Positions 25,686 to 35,762 of a stretch of DNA of 64,000 nt are shown piece after piece. The number at the start of each line of letters is the position of its first letter. The first letter of the stretch is position 1. Position numbers and translations under genes: made by a program. Location of the stretch: contig NZ_BLPF01000001.1 of assembly GCF_011764425.1 (NCBI RefSeq), positions 3,339,001 through 3,403,000 of the forward strand. The letters are read 5' to 3'. Source of the DNA: Phytohabitans houttuyneae (GTDB lineage: Bacteria; Actinomycetota; Actinomycetes; Mycobacteriales; Micromonosporaceae). A model generated the notes under the pieces. The model was not told where the DNA came from, searched no databases, and saw only the letters and a list, made by a program, of their open reading frames with translations.

Positions 25686-26818
25686 GCGGTCAGTTTCTCC
25701 AGAAACGCGGTGAGCACGGCGTTGACCTCGTCGGCGTGTTCGAGCATCACCACGTGCCCGCTGTCCGGCACCTTCACGAACTCGGCGTCCGGCAGCTGCC
25801 GCAGGATCTCCTCCGAATGGGTCACCGGCGTAATCATGTCCTGGTCGCCGACGATGACCAGCGCGGGCGCGTTGCGCAGGGCCTTGAGCGCCGGGTAGCG
25901 GGCGTGCGTGTAGAGCGTGCGCAGGTAGCGGGCGACCGTCTCGGTGGAGGTGCGCGAGTTCATCTCCTCCACATAGGACACCAGCGCCGGGCTGGGCTTG
26001 GTGTCGCCGAACCCGTACCGTCGGGTGAGCAGCCAGGCCAGGTCGGACGAGGCGTGCCGGGCCCGGTCGATGACGCCGCCGCTGAGCCGGGTGGCGCTGT
26101 TGACCAGCGGGAGCAGTGGTGCGCCGGCCTTGGCGATCAGCGCGGGCAGGCCGAACTTGGTCTCCTCCAGCCGGCCGCCCGAGGTGGACATCAGCACGGT
26201 CGCCACGACGCGGCTGCCGAAGTACTCCGGGTGCTGCTCGGCGAAGGCCATGATGGTCATGCCGCCCATCGAGTGTCCGATCAGCACGATCGGCCCCTCC
26301 GGCACGGTCTCGTCGAGCACCGCCCTCAGGCCCTCGCCGAGTGCGGGCAGCTCGTACTCGCCGGACTCCAGCTTGCCGGAGTGGCCGTGCCCCGGCTGGT
26401 CGTAGAAGACCATCCGGTAGTCGCCGCGGCGGGTCAGCTCCTTGCGCTGGAAGTGGAACGTGCCCATGTCGAGGCAGAACCCGTGCACGAAGACGAGCGT
26501 GGGCTCCAGCGAGGTCATCGCGCCGGTCACCTCGGCCACGAAGTCGGCGTCCAGCTCCACGCCGTCGGTCGGCTCGACGATCTCGACGTACAGCGAGGTG
26601 CCGTCCTGGGTGGTGACGGTCAGCGCCTCGTCGTACGCGAGGTGGCCGAACTCCTCGCCCGCGTACGGGTCGTCGGGCGCGCGCTTGGAACGGCGCACCA
26701 GCGCCCGCTCGGCCACGACACCGGCCGCCACGCCCACGGCGGCGATGCCCACGACCGCGCCCAGCAGGCCGGCCCGCTTGCGCATCGACCGGCTGGCGAT
26801 GCCTCCCGCCCGGCTCAT
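25682..26818 (-). CDS. Alpha/beta hydrolase with N-terminal membrane anchor
   Basis: A 378-residue protein. A single N-terminal hydrophobic helix (LLGAVVGIAAVGVAAGVVAE) follows a basic start, so it is anchored or exported. The alpha/beta-hydrolase core has the oxyanion region FVHGFCLDMGTFHF, the nucleophile elbow GHSMGG, the acid in VIVGDQDMITPVTHS and the catalytic His in VPDSGHVVMLEH. The substrate is unknown. The same gene lies between alr and tsaE in related actinobacteria. The start overlaps the alr stop (ATGA). Confidence 0.88.
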   Translation of the reverse strand: MSRAGGIASRSMRKRAGLLGAVVGIAAVGVAAGVVAERALVRRSKRAPDDPYAGEEFGHLAYDEALTVTTQDGTSLYVEIVEPTDGVELDADFVAEVTGAMTSLEPTLVFVHGFCLDMGTFHFQRKELTRRGDYRMVFYDQPGHGHSGKLESGEYELPALGEGLRAVLDETVPEGPIVLIGHSMGGMTIMAFAEQHPEYFGSRVVATVLMSTSGGRLEETKFGLPALIAKAGAPLLPLVNSATRLSGGVIDRARHASSDLAWLLTRRYGFGDTKPSPALVSYVEEMNSRTSTETVARYLRTLYTHARYPALKALRNAPALVIVGDQDMITPVTHSEEILRQLPDAEFVKVPDSGHVVMLEHADEVNAVLTAFLEKLTA

Positions 26819-27933
26819 GCTCCGGCTCCGTCGTAGTGGCGGGGCACCCGCACCCCGCCGAAGCGGGTCACGATCTCGTAGTTGATCGTGCCGACAGCCT
26901 CGGCCCAGTCGTCGGCGGTCGGCTCGCCGCCGGCGCCGCTGCCGAAGAGCGTCGCCACGTCGCCGGCCGCCACCGGGTCGTCGCCGCAGTCGAGCACCAC
27001 CTGGTCCATGCACACCCGCCCCGCGATCCGCCGCACCTTGCCGCCGAGCTGGATGGGACCGGAGTTGGAGGCGTGCCGCGGTACCCCGTCGGCATATCCG
27101 AGAGGGACCACCGCGAGCGTGGTCTCCCGCTCGGTGTAGTAGGTGTGGCCGTAGGAGACGCCCTGCCCGGCCGGCACCCGCTTGGTGAGCATCACGCGGG
27201 CGCGTGCGGTCATCGCCGGCCGCAGCCCGTAGCGCTCACCCGCGACGGGTGAGAGGCCGTAGACCGCGATGCCCGGCCGCACCAGGTCGAAGTGGGCGTC
27301 GGGGCGGGTGAGGGTCGCTGCGGAGTTGGCGATGTGCTTGTAGGGGGCGTCGACACCGAGGCGCTCGGCGGTCGCCACGCCCTCGCGGAAGACGTCGAGC
27401 TGGCTGTCGATGGTCTCGTGGCCGGGGGCGTCCGCGTACACGAAGTGGCTCCAGATCCCGACGACCTCGACCGTCCCGTCGGCCGCCGCCTTCGCGGCGG
27501 CCTCTACCAGCGCCGGCCAGTCGGCGGGTGTCGCGCCGCCGCGCGCGAGGCCCGTGTCGATCTTCAGGTGTACCCGAGCCGGCCGGCCTGCCGTGCGTGC
27601 CGCGTCGACCATCTCGCCGAGCTGTGCGAGCCCGGCGACCCCGAGATCCACACCAGCCGTGACACCCTCGTGCAGCGGCAACCCGGGTGTCAGCAGCCAG
27701 GCGAGCACCGGGGCGGTGATGCCGGCACGCCGCAGCGCGAGGGCCTCGTCGAGAGTGCACACACCCAGCCAGCTCGCGCCCGACTCAAGAGCGGCTCGAG
27801 CCACCGGCAGCATGCCGTGCCCGTAAGCGTCCGCCTTGACCACCGCCATTACCTCGGCGGTGGTGCCGTCGCGCAACAGAGCCACGTTGTCGCGTATCGC
27901 GTCCAGGTCGACGCGGACCTCGGCCTGCCACAT
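26815..27933 (-). CDS. alr: Alanine racemase
   Basis: A 372-residue PLP enzyme making D-alanine for peptidoglycan. The PLP lysine is in VMAVVKADAYGHG (near residue 34), the substrate-side Tyr in VSYGHTYYTERET, and GRVCMDQVVLDCG is the conserved C-terminal motif. ATG 27933 is the first codon of the recognisable protein (MWQAEVRVDLDAIRDNV). It heads the alr-hydrolase-tsaE-ung-tsaB-rimI-tsaD operon and is divergent from the glycosyltransferase with only 42 bases between. Confidence 0.96.
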   Translation of the reverse strand: MWQAEVRVDLDAIRDNVALLRDGTTAEVMAVVKADAYGHGMLPVARAALESGASWLGVCTLDEALALRRAGITAPVLAWLLTPGLPLHEGVTAGVDLGVAGLAQLGEMVDAARTAGRPARVHLKIDTGLARGGATPADWPALVEAAAKAAADGTVEVVGIWSHFVYADAPGHETIDSQLDVFREGVATAERLGVDAPYKHIANSAATLTRPDAHFDLVRPGIAVYGLSPVAGERYGLRPAMTARARVMLTKRVPAGQGVSYGHTYYTERETTLAVVPLGYADGVPRHASNSGPIQLGGKVRRIAGRVCMDQVVLDCGDDPVAAGDVATLFGSGAGGEPTADDWAEAVGTINYEIVTRFGGVRVPRHYDGAGA

Positions 27934-27975
27934 GCAGATCAGACTACTGGCCCGCGAAGCCGTAACATCCTGTAC

Positions 27976-28947
27976 ATGCGCCTGTCGGTCGTGGTGCCGT
28001 GCTTCAACGAGGAGGCGTCCGTTGAGCGGCTGCACGCCGCGGTCACGGCCGCCACCTCGGGGATAACCGCTGAGATCGAAGTGGTCTTCGTCGATGACGG
28101 CAGCGACGACGGCACACTGGTGGCGCTGCGCGGCCTCGCCACCCGGGACAAATCGGTCAAGTACACCTCGCTGAGCCGCAACTTCGGCAAGGAAGCGGCG
28201 ATGTTGGCCGGCCTCGAGCGGGCCACCGGCGACGCAGTCGTGATCATGGATGCCGATCTCCAGCACCCGCCGCACCTGCTGCCCCGCATGATCGACCTCT
28301 TCGAGCAGGGGTACGACCAGGTGATCGCCTGCCGCGACCGGCGGGGCGACCACTTCTTCCGCACGCTCGCGTCGCGCGCCTTTTACCGCATGGTCAACCG
28401 CCTTGTCGACGTGCAGCTCACCGACGGCGCCGGCGACTTCCGGCTGCTCTCCCGGCGGGCCGTCGACGCGGTGCTCTCGCTGCCGGAGTACAACCGCTTC
28501 TCCAAGGGCCTCTACTCCTGGATCGGCTTCAACACGGTCGCGTTCGCGTACACGAACGAGGCGCGCCAGGGCGGCCAGAGCAAATGGACAATCGGCAAGC
28601 TCTTCAACTACGCGCTCGACGGGCTGCTTTCGTTCAACAACCGGCCGCTGCGCCTGGCGATCTACGCCGGGCTGACGCTGACCGTGCTCGCCGTCGTGTA
28701 CATGGCGTGGGTCGTGGTGAGCGCGTTCGTGCGCGGCGTCGACATGCCCGGTTACACCACGATCATCGTCAGCGTGATCGGGCTGGGCGGCATCCAGATG
28801 GTCATCCTCGGCATCATCGGCGAGTACATCGGCCGGCTCTACTACGAGACCAAGCGCCGGCCGCACTACCTGGCCAAGGAGACCGAGGCGTCGACCGTCC
28901 GGCCGCCGAGCGCCCGCCGCCCCTCGTCGGAGTCCTCCCTTCCGTAG
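27976..28947 (+). CDS. Family 2 glycosyltransferase, GtrB/DPM1-like, with two membrane helices
   Basis: A 323-residue protein. The GT-A domain has VVPCFNEEASV, VVFVDDGSDDGT, SRNFGKEAAMLAGLERATGDAVVIMDADLQHPP and the acceptor-side QLTDGAGDFRLLSRRAVDAV. Two C-terminal membrane helices (LAIYAGLTLTVLAVVYMAWVVVSAF; TIIVSVIGLGGIQMVILGIIGEYIGRLY) are typical of polyprenyl-phosphate glycosyltransferases that load a sugar on undecaprenyl phosphate for envelope glycosylation. Start is ATG 27976. Confidence 0.9.
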   Translation: MRLSVVVPCFNEEASVERLHAAVTAATSGITAEIEVVFVDDGSDDGTLVALRGLATRDKSVKYTSLSRNFGKEAAMLAGLERATGDAVVIMDADLQHPPHLLPRMIDLFEQGYDQVIACRDRRGDHFFRTLASRAFYRMVNRLVDVQLTDGAGDFRLLSRRAVDAVLSLPEYNRFSKGLYSWIGFNTVAFAYTNEARQGGQSKWTIGKLFNYALDGLLSFNNRPLRLAIYAGLTLTVLAVVYMAWVVVSAFVRGVDMPGYTTIIVSVIGLGGIQMVILGIIGEYIGRLYYETKRRPHYLAKETEASTVRPPSARRPSSESSLP

Positions 28948-29053
28948 TCACTTGGTGACGCAACCCTTGACAAGCGCGCTTGACCAGGGGCTACGTTCCG
29001 AGAGGAGGTGCGGCCTAGGCCCACCTGGGCCGCTGGCCACGAAGGGGGCGGCC

Positions 29054-29476
29054 ATGGGAAATATTGATACTCATCGCGCCACAATGGAAGCGTTCAACCG
29101 CCGCGATTTCGAGGGCGCGGCCGGGCCCATGCGAGAGGACGCGACCTACACCGACCACGCCCGCGGGACCACGGCGAAAGGCCCCGTCGAGAGCATTGAC
29201 AACCTGAAGGGCTGGGCGGAGGCCTTTCCGGACGGGCAGGCCACCGAGCTTCAGTTCATCGACGGTGGCGACCACACGGTCTGCCTCTTCCACGCGCGCG
29301 GTACCAACGACGGGCCAATGGGCTCTCTGCCGGCCACCGGAAGGCGGGTGGACGTGCCGTTCTGCGAAATCCTGCACTTCGACGCCCAAGGCAAGATCAC
29401 CAGTGGGGAGATGTTCTACGACAGCATGTCGTTGATGGTCCAGTTGGGTCACATGCAGCCCCCACCACAGGGCTGA
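29054..29476 (+). CDS. SnoaL-like/NTF2-fold protein
   Basis: A 140-residue protein with the SnoaL-like pattern (HRATMEAFNRRDFEGAAGPMREDATYTDHARGTTAKGPVESIDNLKGWAEAFPDGQATELQFIDGGDHTVCLFHARGTNDGP). Members include polyketide cyclases and steroid isomerase-like proteins as well as non-enzymatic forms. The activity is unknown. ATG 29054 is in good initiation context. The cupin gene follows after 13 bases, so the two probably act together. Confidence 0.82.
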   Translation: MGNIDTHRATMEAFNRRDFEGAAGPMREDATYTDHARGTTAKGPVESIDNLKGWAEAFPDGQATELQFIDGGDHTVCLFHARGTNDGPMGSLPATGRRVDVPFCEILHFDAQGKITSGEMFYDSMSLMVQLGHMQPPPQG

Positions 29477-29489
29477 CGGGGTGGATGCC

Positions 29490-29852
29490 ATGAACAGCAT
29501 CGAGATGAAGAACTTCGACAAGGCCGACGAGACGCGCACTTTCGAAGGCCACGGGTTCGCGGACTTCGTCATGGTCGGCGGGCGGACGGTGGCCCGGGGT
29601 CACTTCGAGCCGGGCTGGCGGTGGTCTCAGGACGTCAAGCCGATCGTCGGCACAGACCTGTGCCAGGTGTCGCACCTCGGCTACTGCCTTGCGGGGCGGA
29701 TGCGGGTGACGATGAGCGACGGCACCGAGCAGGAGCTCACGCCGGGCGAGGTCGCCGCGATCCCGCCGGGCCACGACGCCGAGGTGGTCGGCGACGAGAC
29801 CTGCGTGTTCCTGGACTTCGGGGAAATCGCCGAATACGCGATGCGCAAGTAG
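29490..29852 (+). CDS. Cupin-domain protein
   Basis: A 120-residue single-domain cupin. The second motif is recognisable in GRMRVTMSDGTEQELTPGEVAAIPPGHDAEVVGDETCVFLDFG, and the first is atypical (SHLGYCLAGRM). It may bind a metal or small molecule. ATG 29490 is preferred to GTG 29481 because GGGGTGG directly precedes it. It is coupled with the SnoaL-like gene; the role is unknown. Confidence 0.8.
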   Translation: MNSIEMKNFDKADETRTFEGHGFADFVMVGGRTVARGHFEPGWRWSQDVKPIVGTDLCQVSHLGYCLAGRMRVTMSDGTEQELTPGEVAAIPPGHDAEVVGDETCVFLDFGEIAEYAMRK

Positions 29853-29981
29853 GGCGGCGCCTTTCGGCGAGGTCGCCGAGCAGGCGTAGCGCGACGCCTT
29901 TTGGCGAGATCGCCGGGCGGGCGGTGCGCGGCGTCAGAGCGACGCCTTTCGGTGAGGTCGCCTGGGTGACGGTGCGTGCCG

Positions 29982-31415
29982 TCAGAGCGACGCCGGCACC
30001 ACGTCGCGGAGGGCGGCGGCGACGTCGGGCGCGGTCACGGGGCCGCGCCGGGCGGCTTCGCGTCCGGCCAGCCCGTGCAGGTACGCGGCGGCGACCGCTG
30101 CCCGCTCCGGCGAGACCCGGGCGGCGAGCAGCGAGCCGAGCAGCCCCGCCAGCACGTCGCCGGTACCGCCGGTGGACAGCGCCGGGGTGCCGGTCGGGTT
30201 GGCCCACGCGTGGCCGGCCGGCGTGGCGACGATCGTGCGGTCGCCCTTGAGCAGCACGACCGCGTTCATCCACGAGGCCAGCCGGAGGGCGGCGCCGACC
30301 CGGTCGCTGCCGGGCTCGCCGCCGGCCAGCCGGGCGAACTCGCGGTCGTGCGGGGTCACCACGATCGGCGCGTCGCGGCCCCGCAGTTGGTCGGCCATCG
30401 AGCCGTCGACAAGCAGTGTCAGAGCGTCAGCGTCGAGTACGACGGGAAGGGAGGTGGCCAGCACGGTACGAAGCTCGGTGGCGGCCGCCTCGTCGGTGCC
30501 CAGCCCGGAGCCGCACACCCAGGCCTGCACCCGACCGGCGTCCGCCACCCGCTTCGTCGCGATCACGGATGGGTGGTGGCGCAGCACATGCCCGGCCGCG
30601 CCGCCCGCGTAGCGCACCATGCCCGTCGGGCCGGCCAGCGCGCCGCCCACGGACAGGACGGCCGCGCCCGGATAGGTCGCCGAGCCGGTGGCGATGCCGA
30701 CCACGCCACGGTTGTACTTTTCCGAGGTGGCCTCCAGCCGCGGCCACCACCCCTCGATGTCCGGCCACTCGGGCACGGCGAGGGCGGCGTCCGCCCGCAG
30801 CCAGGGCCCGAGACCGATGTCGACGAGCTCCACCTCACCGGCGTACGGCGCGGCCGGCCCCGCCACGAGCGCCGGCTTGAGGCAGCCGAACGTCACGGTC
30901 AGGTCGGCCTGTACCGCCGGGCCGTTCACATCGCCGGTGTCCACGTCCACCCCGCTGGGGACGTCCACGGCGACAATCGTGGTGCGCCCCGCCCTGAGCA
31001 GCCGCACCGCGGCCTCGGCGGCGGGGCGCAGGCCGCCCGAGCTGCCCAGCCCGGCGATGCCGTCGACGGCGAGGTCGAGGTCGCGCGGGACCGCGTCGAC
31101 CACCCGGCCGCCGGCCTGCCGGAGCGTGGCCAGCCCGCCCTGGTGCACCCGGTCCGGCGCGAGCAGCAGCGCGGACACGGCGACGCCGCGGCGGGCGAGA
31201 AAGGCGCCGGCGTACAGGGCGTCGCCGCCGTTGTTGCCCGCGCCGACGAGCAGGAGCACGCGTGAGCCGTACACACCGCCGCGCTCGGCGAGCAGCAGCG
31301 CGCAGCGGCGGGCCAGCCCGGCGGCCGCGCGCTGCATGAGCGAGCCCTCGGGCACGGTGCGCATCAACGCTTCCTCGGCCGCGCGTACGTCACTGACCCG
31401 CCAGGCCCGCCTCAC
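29982..31415 (-). CDS. nnr: Bifunctional NAD(P)H-hydrate repair enzyme (epimerase plus dehydratase)
   Basis: A 477-residue fusion. The N-terminal YjeF_N epimerase domain (residues 1-210) has [25 protein letters not shown] and [17 protein letters not shown]. The C-terminal ribokinase-like dehydratase domain has [46 protein letters not shown] and the active-site [12 protein letters not shown]. It repairs hydrated NAD(P)H. GTG 31415 overlaps the acpS stop (GTGA). Same order (nnr-acpS-glmS region) as other actinobacteria. Confidence 0.95.
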   Translation of the reverse strand: MRRAWRVSDVRAAEEALMRTVPEGSLMQRAAAGLARRCALLLAERGGVYGSRVLLLVGAGNNGGDALYAGAFLARRGVAVSALLLAPDRVHQGGLATLRQAGGRVVDAVPRDLDLAVDGIAGLGSSGGLRPAAEAAVRLLRAGRTTIVAVDVPSGVDVDTGDVNGPAVQADLTVTFGCLKPALVAGPAAPYAGEVELVDIGLGPWLRADAALAVPEWPDIEGWWPRLEATSEKYNRGVVGIATGSATYPGAAVLSVGGALAGPTGMVRYAGGAAGHVLRHHPSVIATKRVADAGRVQAWVCGSGLGTDEAAATELRTVLATSLPVVLDADALTLLVDGSMADQLRGRDAPIVVTPHDREFARLAGGEPGSDRVGAALRLASWMNAVVLLKGDRTIVATPAGHAWANPTGTPALSTGGTGDVLAGLLGSLLAARVSPERAAVAAAYLHGLAGREAARRGPVTAPDVAAALRDVVPASL

Positions 31416-31804
31416 GATGCAGCCACCTCTTCCGCCAGTCGTTCCGCTACCACCATGGCGGACGCGATGCCCCCATCGTGGGACAACGACAGATGCCAGC
31501 GGGTGATCCCACGCTCGGTGGCGACGGCGGCGACCGTACCGGAGACGGTCAGCCACGGGCGGCCGTCCGGGTCGGCGACGATCTCGCAGTCGTGCCAGCG
31601 CAGCCCCACCGGCGCGCCCAGCGCCTTCGCCACCGCCTCCTTCGCGGCGAAGCGGGCCGCGAGCGACTCCGGCGAGCGCGGGTTGCCCGACGCCGTGTAC
31701 CGCTCCGCCTCCGTGAAGAGCCGGTCGGCCAGCAGCGGGGTGCGGGTGAGCGCACCGGTGAACCGTTCGACCAGGACCACGTCGATGCCGACAGCGACGA
31801 TCAC
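31412..31804 (-). CDS. acpS: Holo-[acyl-carrier-protein] synthase
   Basis: A 130-residue phosphopantetheinyl transferase that activates ACP. Conserved: [13 protein letters not shown] with the Mg-binding Asp, [18 protein letters not shown], and [18 protein letters not shown] 31804 starts 24 bases downstream of the glmS stop. Confidence 0.95.
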   Translation of the reverse strand: MIVAVGIDVVLVERFTGALTRTPLLADRLFTEAERYTASGNPRSPESLAARFAAKEAVAKALGAPVGLRWHDCEIVADPDGRPWLTVSGTVAAVATERGITRWHLSLSHDGGIASAMVVAERLAEEVAAS

Positions 31805-31828
31805 GCCGCCAACCCTAGTGTCCTGGGC

Positions 31829-33700
31829 TCACTCCACCGTGACGGACTTGGCCAGGTTGCGTGGCTGGTCGACGTCGTGGCCGCGGGCGGCCGCGATCTC
31901 GCAGGCGAGCACCTGGAGCGGCACCGTGGTCACCAGCGGGGCGAGGAGGGTCGGCGTGCGCGGCACGCGGACCAGGTGATCCGCGTACGGCACGACGGAC
32001 TCGTCGCCCTCCTCGGCGATCACGATCGTGCGGGCGCCGCGGGCGCGCACCTCCTGGATGTTGGAGACGATCTTGTCGTGGAGCACGCCCCGGCCGGCCG
32101 GTGAGGGCACCACGCACACCACCGGGCAGCCCTCGTCGACCAAGGCGATCGGGCCGTGCTTGAGCTCGCCGGCCGCGAAGCCCTCGGCGTGCATGTACGC
32201 CAGCTCCTTGAGCTTGAGCGCGCCCTCCAGGGCCACCGGGTAGCCGACGTGGCGGCCGATGAACAGCACGCTCTTCGCCTCGGCCAGCGAGCGGGCCAGC
32301 TCGCGCACCGGCTCCATCGTGCCGAGCACCTCCTGGAGCTTGCCGGGCATCTCCTGGAGCTGTGCGACGACGGCGGCGACCTCGTCCGCGTACTTGATCC
32401 CGCGCACCTGCGCCAGGTGCAGCCCGACGAGGTAGCAGGCGACAAGCTGGGTGAGGAACGCCTTTGTGGACGCGACCGCGATCTCCGGGCCGGCGTGGGT
32501 GTAGAGCACCGCGTCCGACTCGCGCGGGATCGTGGAGCCGTTGGTGTTGCAGATCGCGAGCACGCGCGCCTTCTGCTCCTTGGCGTGGCGCAGCGCCATC
32601 AGCGTGTCCATCGTCTCGCCGGACTGGCTGATCGCCACCACGAGCGTCGACCGGTCGAGCACGGGGTCGCGGTAGCGGAACTCGCTGGCCAGCTCCACCT
32701 CGCAGGGGATGCGGGTCCAGTGCTCGATCGCGTACTTGGCGACGAGGCCGGCGTGGTACGCCGTACCGCAGGCGACGATGAAGACCTTGTCGACATCGCG
32801 GAGGTCCTGGTCGGTGAGGCGCACCTCGTCGAGGACGATCTCGCCGCTCTCGGTGAGGCGGCCGAGCAGCGTGTCGGCGACCGCCTGCGGCTGCTCGGCG
32901 ATCTCCTTGAGCATGAAGTAGTCGTAGCCGCCCTTTTCCGCGGCGGAGGCGTCCCAGTCGATGTGGAAGTCCTTGCCGCTCGCGGCCTGACCAGAGAAGT
33001 CGGTGATCTCGATGCCGTCGGGCGTGATCAGCACAACCTGGTCCTGTCCCAGCTCGACCGCCTCGCGGGTGTGCTCGATGAAGGCGGACACGTCGCTGGC
33101 CAGGTAGTTTTCCCCGTCTCCGCGGCCGACGACCAGCGGCGAGTTGCGCCGGGCGCCGACCACCGCGCCGGGCACGGCCGAGTCGACGGCGAGCAGCGTG
33201 AACGCGCCCTCCAGCCGCTGGCAGACCCGGCGCATCGCCGCGGCCAGCCCTTCCGCGCTGGCCTCGCCCTGGTCGGCCAGCTCGACGGCGAGCAGGTGGG
33301 CGGCGCACTCGGTGTCGGTGTCGCTGGCGAACTCGATGCCCTCGGCCTCGAGCTCCGCGCGGAGCTTGGCGAAGTTTTCGATGATGCCGTTGTGGATCAC
33401 CGCCACGCGGCCGTCGCGGGACATGTGTGGATGGGCGTTTCGGTCGGTGGGGCCGCCGTGGGTGGCCCACCGGGTGTGGCCGATCGCGGTGGTGCCCTCG
33501 CCGATGCCGGCGGTGGGTGTCTCGGCCAGGATCTTTTCCAGGTTGGACAGCTTGCCGGCCCGCTTTTCGGTCAGCAGGCGGTCGCCGGCCACCACGGCGA
33601 CGCCCGCCGAGTCATACCCTCGGTATTCGAGCCGGCGCAGCCCGTCCAGCACGATGCCCAGCGCCGGTCGGGCGCCGACGTAGCCCACGATTCCACACAT
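31829..33700 (-). CDS. glmS: Glutamine-fructose-6-phosphate aminotransferase (isomerizing)
   Basis: A 623-residue enzyme making glucosamine-6-phosphate, the entry to UDP-GlcNAc. The N-terminal nucleophile C2 is in MCGIVGYVG, with LRRLEYRGYDSAGVAVV and GHTRWATHGGPTDRNAHPH. Two SIS domains follow (ACGTAYHAGLVAKYAIEHW, AISQSGETMDTL, FIGRHVGYPVALEGALKLKE), ending in the conserved PRNLAKSVTVE. glmM in the same pathway lies 12.5 kb away, beyond the accessory island. Confidence 0.97.
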   Translation of the reverse strand: MCGIVGYVGARPALGIVLDGLRRLEYRGYDSAGVAVVAGDRLLTEKRAGKLSNLEKILAETPTAGIGEGTTAIGHTRWATHGGPTDRNAHPHMSRDGRVAVIHNGIIENFAKLRAELEAEGIEFASDTDTECAAHLLAVELADQGEASAEGLAAAMRRVCQRLEGAFTLLAVDSAVPGAVVGARRNSPLVVGRGDGENYLASDVSAFIEHTREAVELGQDQVVLITPDGIEITDFSGQAASGKDFHIDWDASAAEKGGYDYFMLKEIAEQPQAVADTLLGRLTESGEIVLDEVRLTDQDLRDVDKVFIVACGTAYHAGLVAKYAIEHWTRIPCEVELASEFRYRDPVLDRSTLVVAISQSGETMDTLMALRHAKEQKARVLAICNTNGSTIPRESDAVLYTHAGPEIAVASTKAFLTQLVACYLVGLHLAQVRGIKYADEVAAVVAQLQEMPGKLQEVLGTMEPVRELARSLAEAKSVLFIGRHVGYPVALEGALKLKELAYMHAEGFAAGELKHGPIALVDEGCPVVCVVPSPAGRGVLHDKIVSNIQEVRARGARTIVIAEEGDESVVPYADHLVRVPRTPTLLAPLVTTVPLQVLACEIAAARGHDVDQPRNLAKSVTVE

Positions 33701-33898
33701 GGCCCGCAGCGTAACCCACTTTCGCTCACCACGCTTGCTCGAAAGCCCCCCTATCGCTCACCCGACATGAGCGTTTGCGGCAATCGAGGGAAGAATCGGA
33801 CACCGGACTTGCCCAGCGGGCCGATCGTGGAACACCGTGACTCGCCGCCGTCCTTATCCGGGGAAGATCCGGAGTTTTATCCGGGGGGACAACACCCG

Positions 33899-34531
33899 AT
33901 GACATACCCGCCGCCGTACGAGCCGCAACCTGGCACGCATCCGACCCAGCCGGTGCCGCCCCCGCCCACGTCGTCGCCGCCCACCACGCCTTACCCGGCC
34001 TACCTCGGTGCACCCGCCGCGCCGCCCCGGCCGCCCCGGTCCAACGGGCCGATCCTGGCGGTGGTGATCGCGCTGGCCGTGCTGCTCGTGGGCGGCGCCG
34101 TGACCGCCGGTGTGCTGCTGGTCCGCAGCGGCGACGACCCCGGCACGATCACCACGGACCCCACGCGGGACATCGAGACACCGCGGGTCGAGCAGACCGA
34201 GCCGGAGCCCGGCGCCACCGGTGGCTACGGCGCCGACAACCCGGGCGCCGGCCAGAAGGTGGTGTACGAGGTGACCGGCGACGGTCCGGTGAGTCTCGTC
34301 TTCGTCAAGGACGACGGCCGGACGCCGGAGCGGGCCACCGACACCGACCTGCCGTGGCGCAAGGAGCTCACGCTCGCGGAGGGCGCCGCCCTGGTCAGCG
34401 TGACCGCCATCCGCAGCGCCGGCGGTGAGGGCAGCATCGAGTGCCGGATCACCATCGACGGCGAGGAGGTCGCGAAGAAGTCCGCGAGCGGCACCTTCGC
34501 CACCGCCACGTGCTCGAAGCTCATCTTCTAG
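33899..34531 (+). CDS. MmpS-like membrane protein
   Basis: A 210-residue protein: a proline-rich cytoplasmic N terminus (1-55), one membrane helix (ILAVVIALAVLLVGGAVTAGVLLVR), then an exported beta domain (KVVYEVTGDGPVSLVFVKDDGR, DTDLPWRKELTL, SIECRITIDGEEVAKKSASGTFATATCSK) with the paired Cys of the MmpS family. Mycobacterial MmpS proteins assist MmpL lipid and siderophore export; no MmpL gene is nearby. ATG 33899 follows a GGGGGGAC ribosome-binding site. Confidence 0.82.
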   Translation: MTYPPPYEPQPGTHPTQPVPPPPTSSPPTTPYPAYLGAPAAPPRPPRSNGPILAVVIALAVLLVGGAVTAGVLLVRSGDDPGTITTDPTRDIETPRVEQTEPEPGATGGYGADNPGAGQKVVYEVTGDGPVSLVFVKDDGRTPERATDTDLPWRKELTLAEGAALVSVTAIRSAGGEGSIECRITIDGEEVAKKSASGTFATATCSKLIF

Positions 34532-34552
34532 GCACGCCGTTACGCTGGCCCG

Positions 34553-35743
34553 GTGACCACCATCGACAGCGATCCCGGCGTGCACCGGATGCGGGTCTTC
34601 GGCACCACGATCTTCGCCGAGATGTCGGCCCTGGCCGTGCGCCACGGTGCGGTCAACCTGGGCCAGGGCTTCCCGGACACCGACGGGCCGCCGGAGATGC
34701 TGGAGGCGGCCGTCGAGGCGCTGCGCACCGGGCACAACCAGTACCCGCCCGGCGCCGGCGTCCCCGCGCTCAGGGCGGCCGTCTCGGCACACCAGCGGCG
34801 GTTCTGGGGGCTTGAGTACGACCCGAACGGCGAGGTGCTGGTCACCGCCGGCGCCACCGAAGCCATCGCGGCGGCGATCCTGGGCCTGTGCGAGCCCGGC
34901 GACGAGGTGGTCTGCTTCGAGCCCTACTACGACTCGTACGCGGCCTCGATCGCGCTCGCCGGCGCGGTCCGGCGGCCGGTGACACTCCGCCCCGGCGCCG
35001 GCGGGCGGTACGCGTTCGACCCCGCCGAGCTGCGCGCGGCGTTCGGGCCGCGCACCCGGCTGGTGCTGCTCAACTCGCCGCACAACCCCACCGGCAAGGT
35101 CTTCACCCGGTCCGAGCTCACCCAGATCGCCGAGCTGTGCCAGGAGCACGGTGCGTACGCGGTGACCGACGAGGTGTACGAGCACCTTGTCTTCACCGAC
35201 GCGAGGGACGCGCACATCCCGCTCGCCACCCTGCCCGGCATGCGCGAGCGCACCGTGCGCATCTCCTCGGCGGGCAAGACCTTCTCGTGTACCGGCTGGA
35301 AGATCGGCTGGGCGAGCGGCCCCGCCGCCCTGGTCACCGCGGTGACGCGGGTCAAGCAGTTCCTCACGTACGTCAACGGTGGGCCGTTCCAGCCCGCCGT
35401 GGCCGTGGCGCTGGATCTGCCGGACAGCTACTACGAGGGCTTCCGCGCCGGGCTGCAGGCGCAGCGCGACCAGCTCGTGGCCGGCCTGACCGACGCCGGC
35501 TTCGGTGTGCTCCCGTCCGAGGGCACCTACTTCGTGACCACCGACATCAGCCCGCTGGGCGGTACGGACGGCATGGAGTTCTGCCGCTCGCTGCCCGAGC
35601 GCCTGGGTGTCGCGGCCGTGCCGACCGAGGTGTTCTACGACGACCCGCAGGCGGGAAAGCGGCTCGTCCGTTTTGCCTTCTGCAAGCGCCCGGAAGTGAT
35701 CGACGAGGCCGTGCGCCGCCTGCGCGGAGCGCGAGCGGGCTGA
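34553..35743 (+). CDS. PLP-dependent class I/II aminotransferase
   Basis: A 396-residue fold-type I aminotransferase starting at GTG 34553, 21 bases after the MmpS-like gene. Seen: NLGQGFPDTDGPPEMLEAA, HNQYPPGAGVPALR, LNSPHNPTGKVF, VTDEVYEHLVF and the PLP lysine in ISSAGKTFSCTGWKIGW. It most resembles actinobacterial N-succinyldiaminopimelate/kynurenine-type aminotransferases; the exact substrate cannot be assigned from sequence. Confidence 0.9.
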   Translation: MTTIDSDPGVHRMRVFGTTIFAEMSALAVRHGAVNLGQGFPDTDGPPEMLEAAVEALRTGHNQYPPGAGVPALRAAVSAHQRRFWGLEYDPNGEVLVTAGATEAIAAAILGLCEPGDEVVCFEPYYDSYAASIALAGAVRRPVTLRPGAGGRYAFDPAELRAAFGPRTRLVLLNSPHNPTGKVFTRSELTQIAELCQEHGAYAVTDEVYEHLVFTDARDAHIPLATLPGMRERTVRISSAGKTFSCTGWKIGWASGPAALVTAVTRVKQFLTYVNGGPFQPAVAVALDLPDSYYEGFRAGLQAQRDQLVAGLTDAGFGVLPSEGTYFVTTDISPLGGTDGMEFCRSLPERLGVAAVPTEVFYDDPQAGKRLVRFAFCKRPEVIDEAVRRLRGARAG

Positions 35744-35762
35744 GCGTGACCAGCGGCGCGGG

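Noticed and set aside
27292-28947. Extended reading of the glycosyltransferase from 27292
   Set aside because: The first 228 codons are antisense to alr; the recognisable protein begins at ATG 27976.
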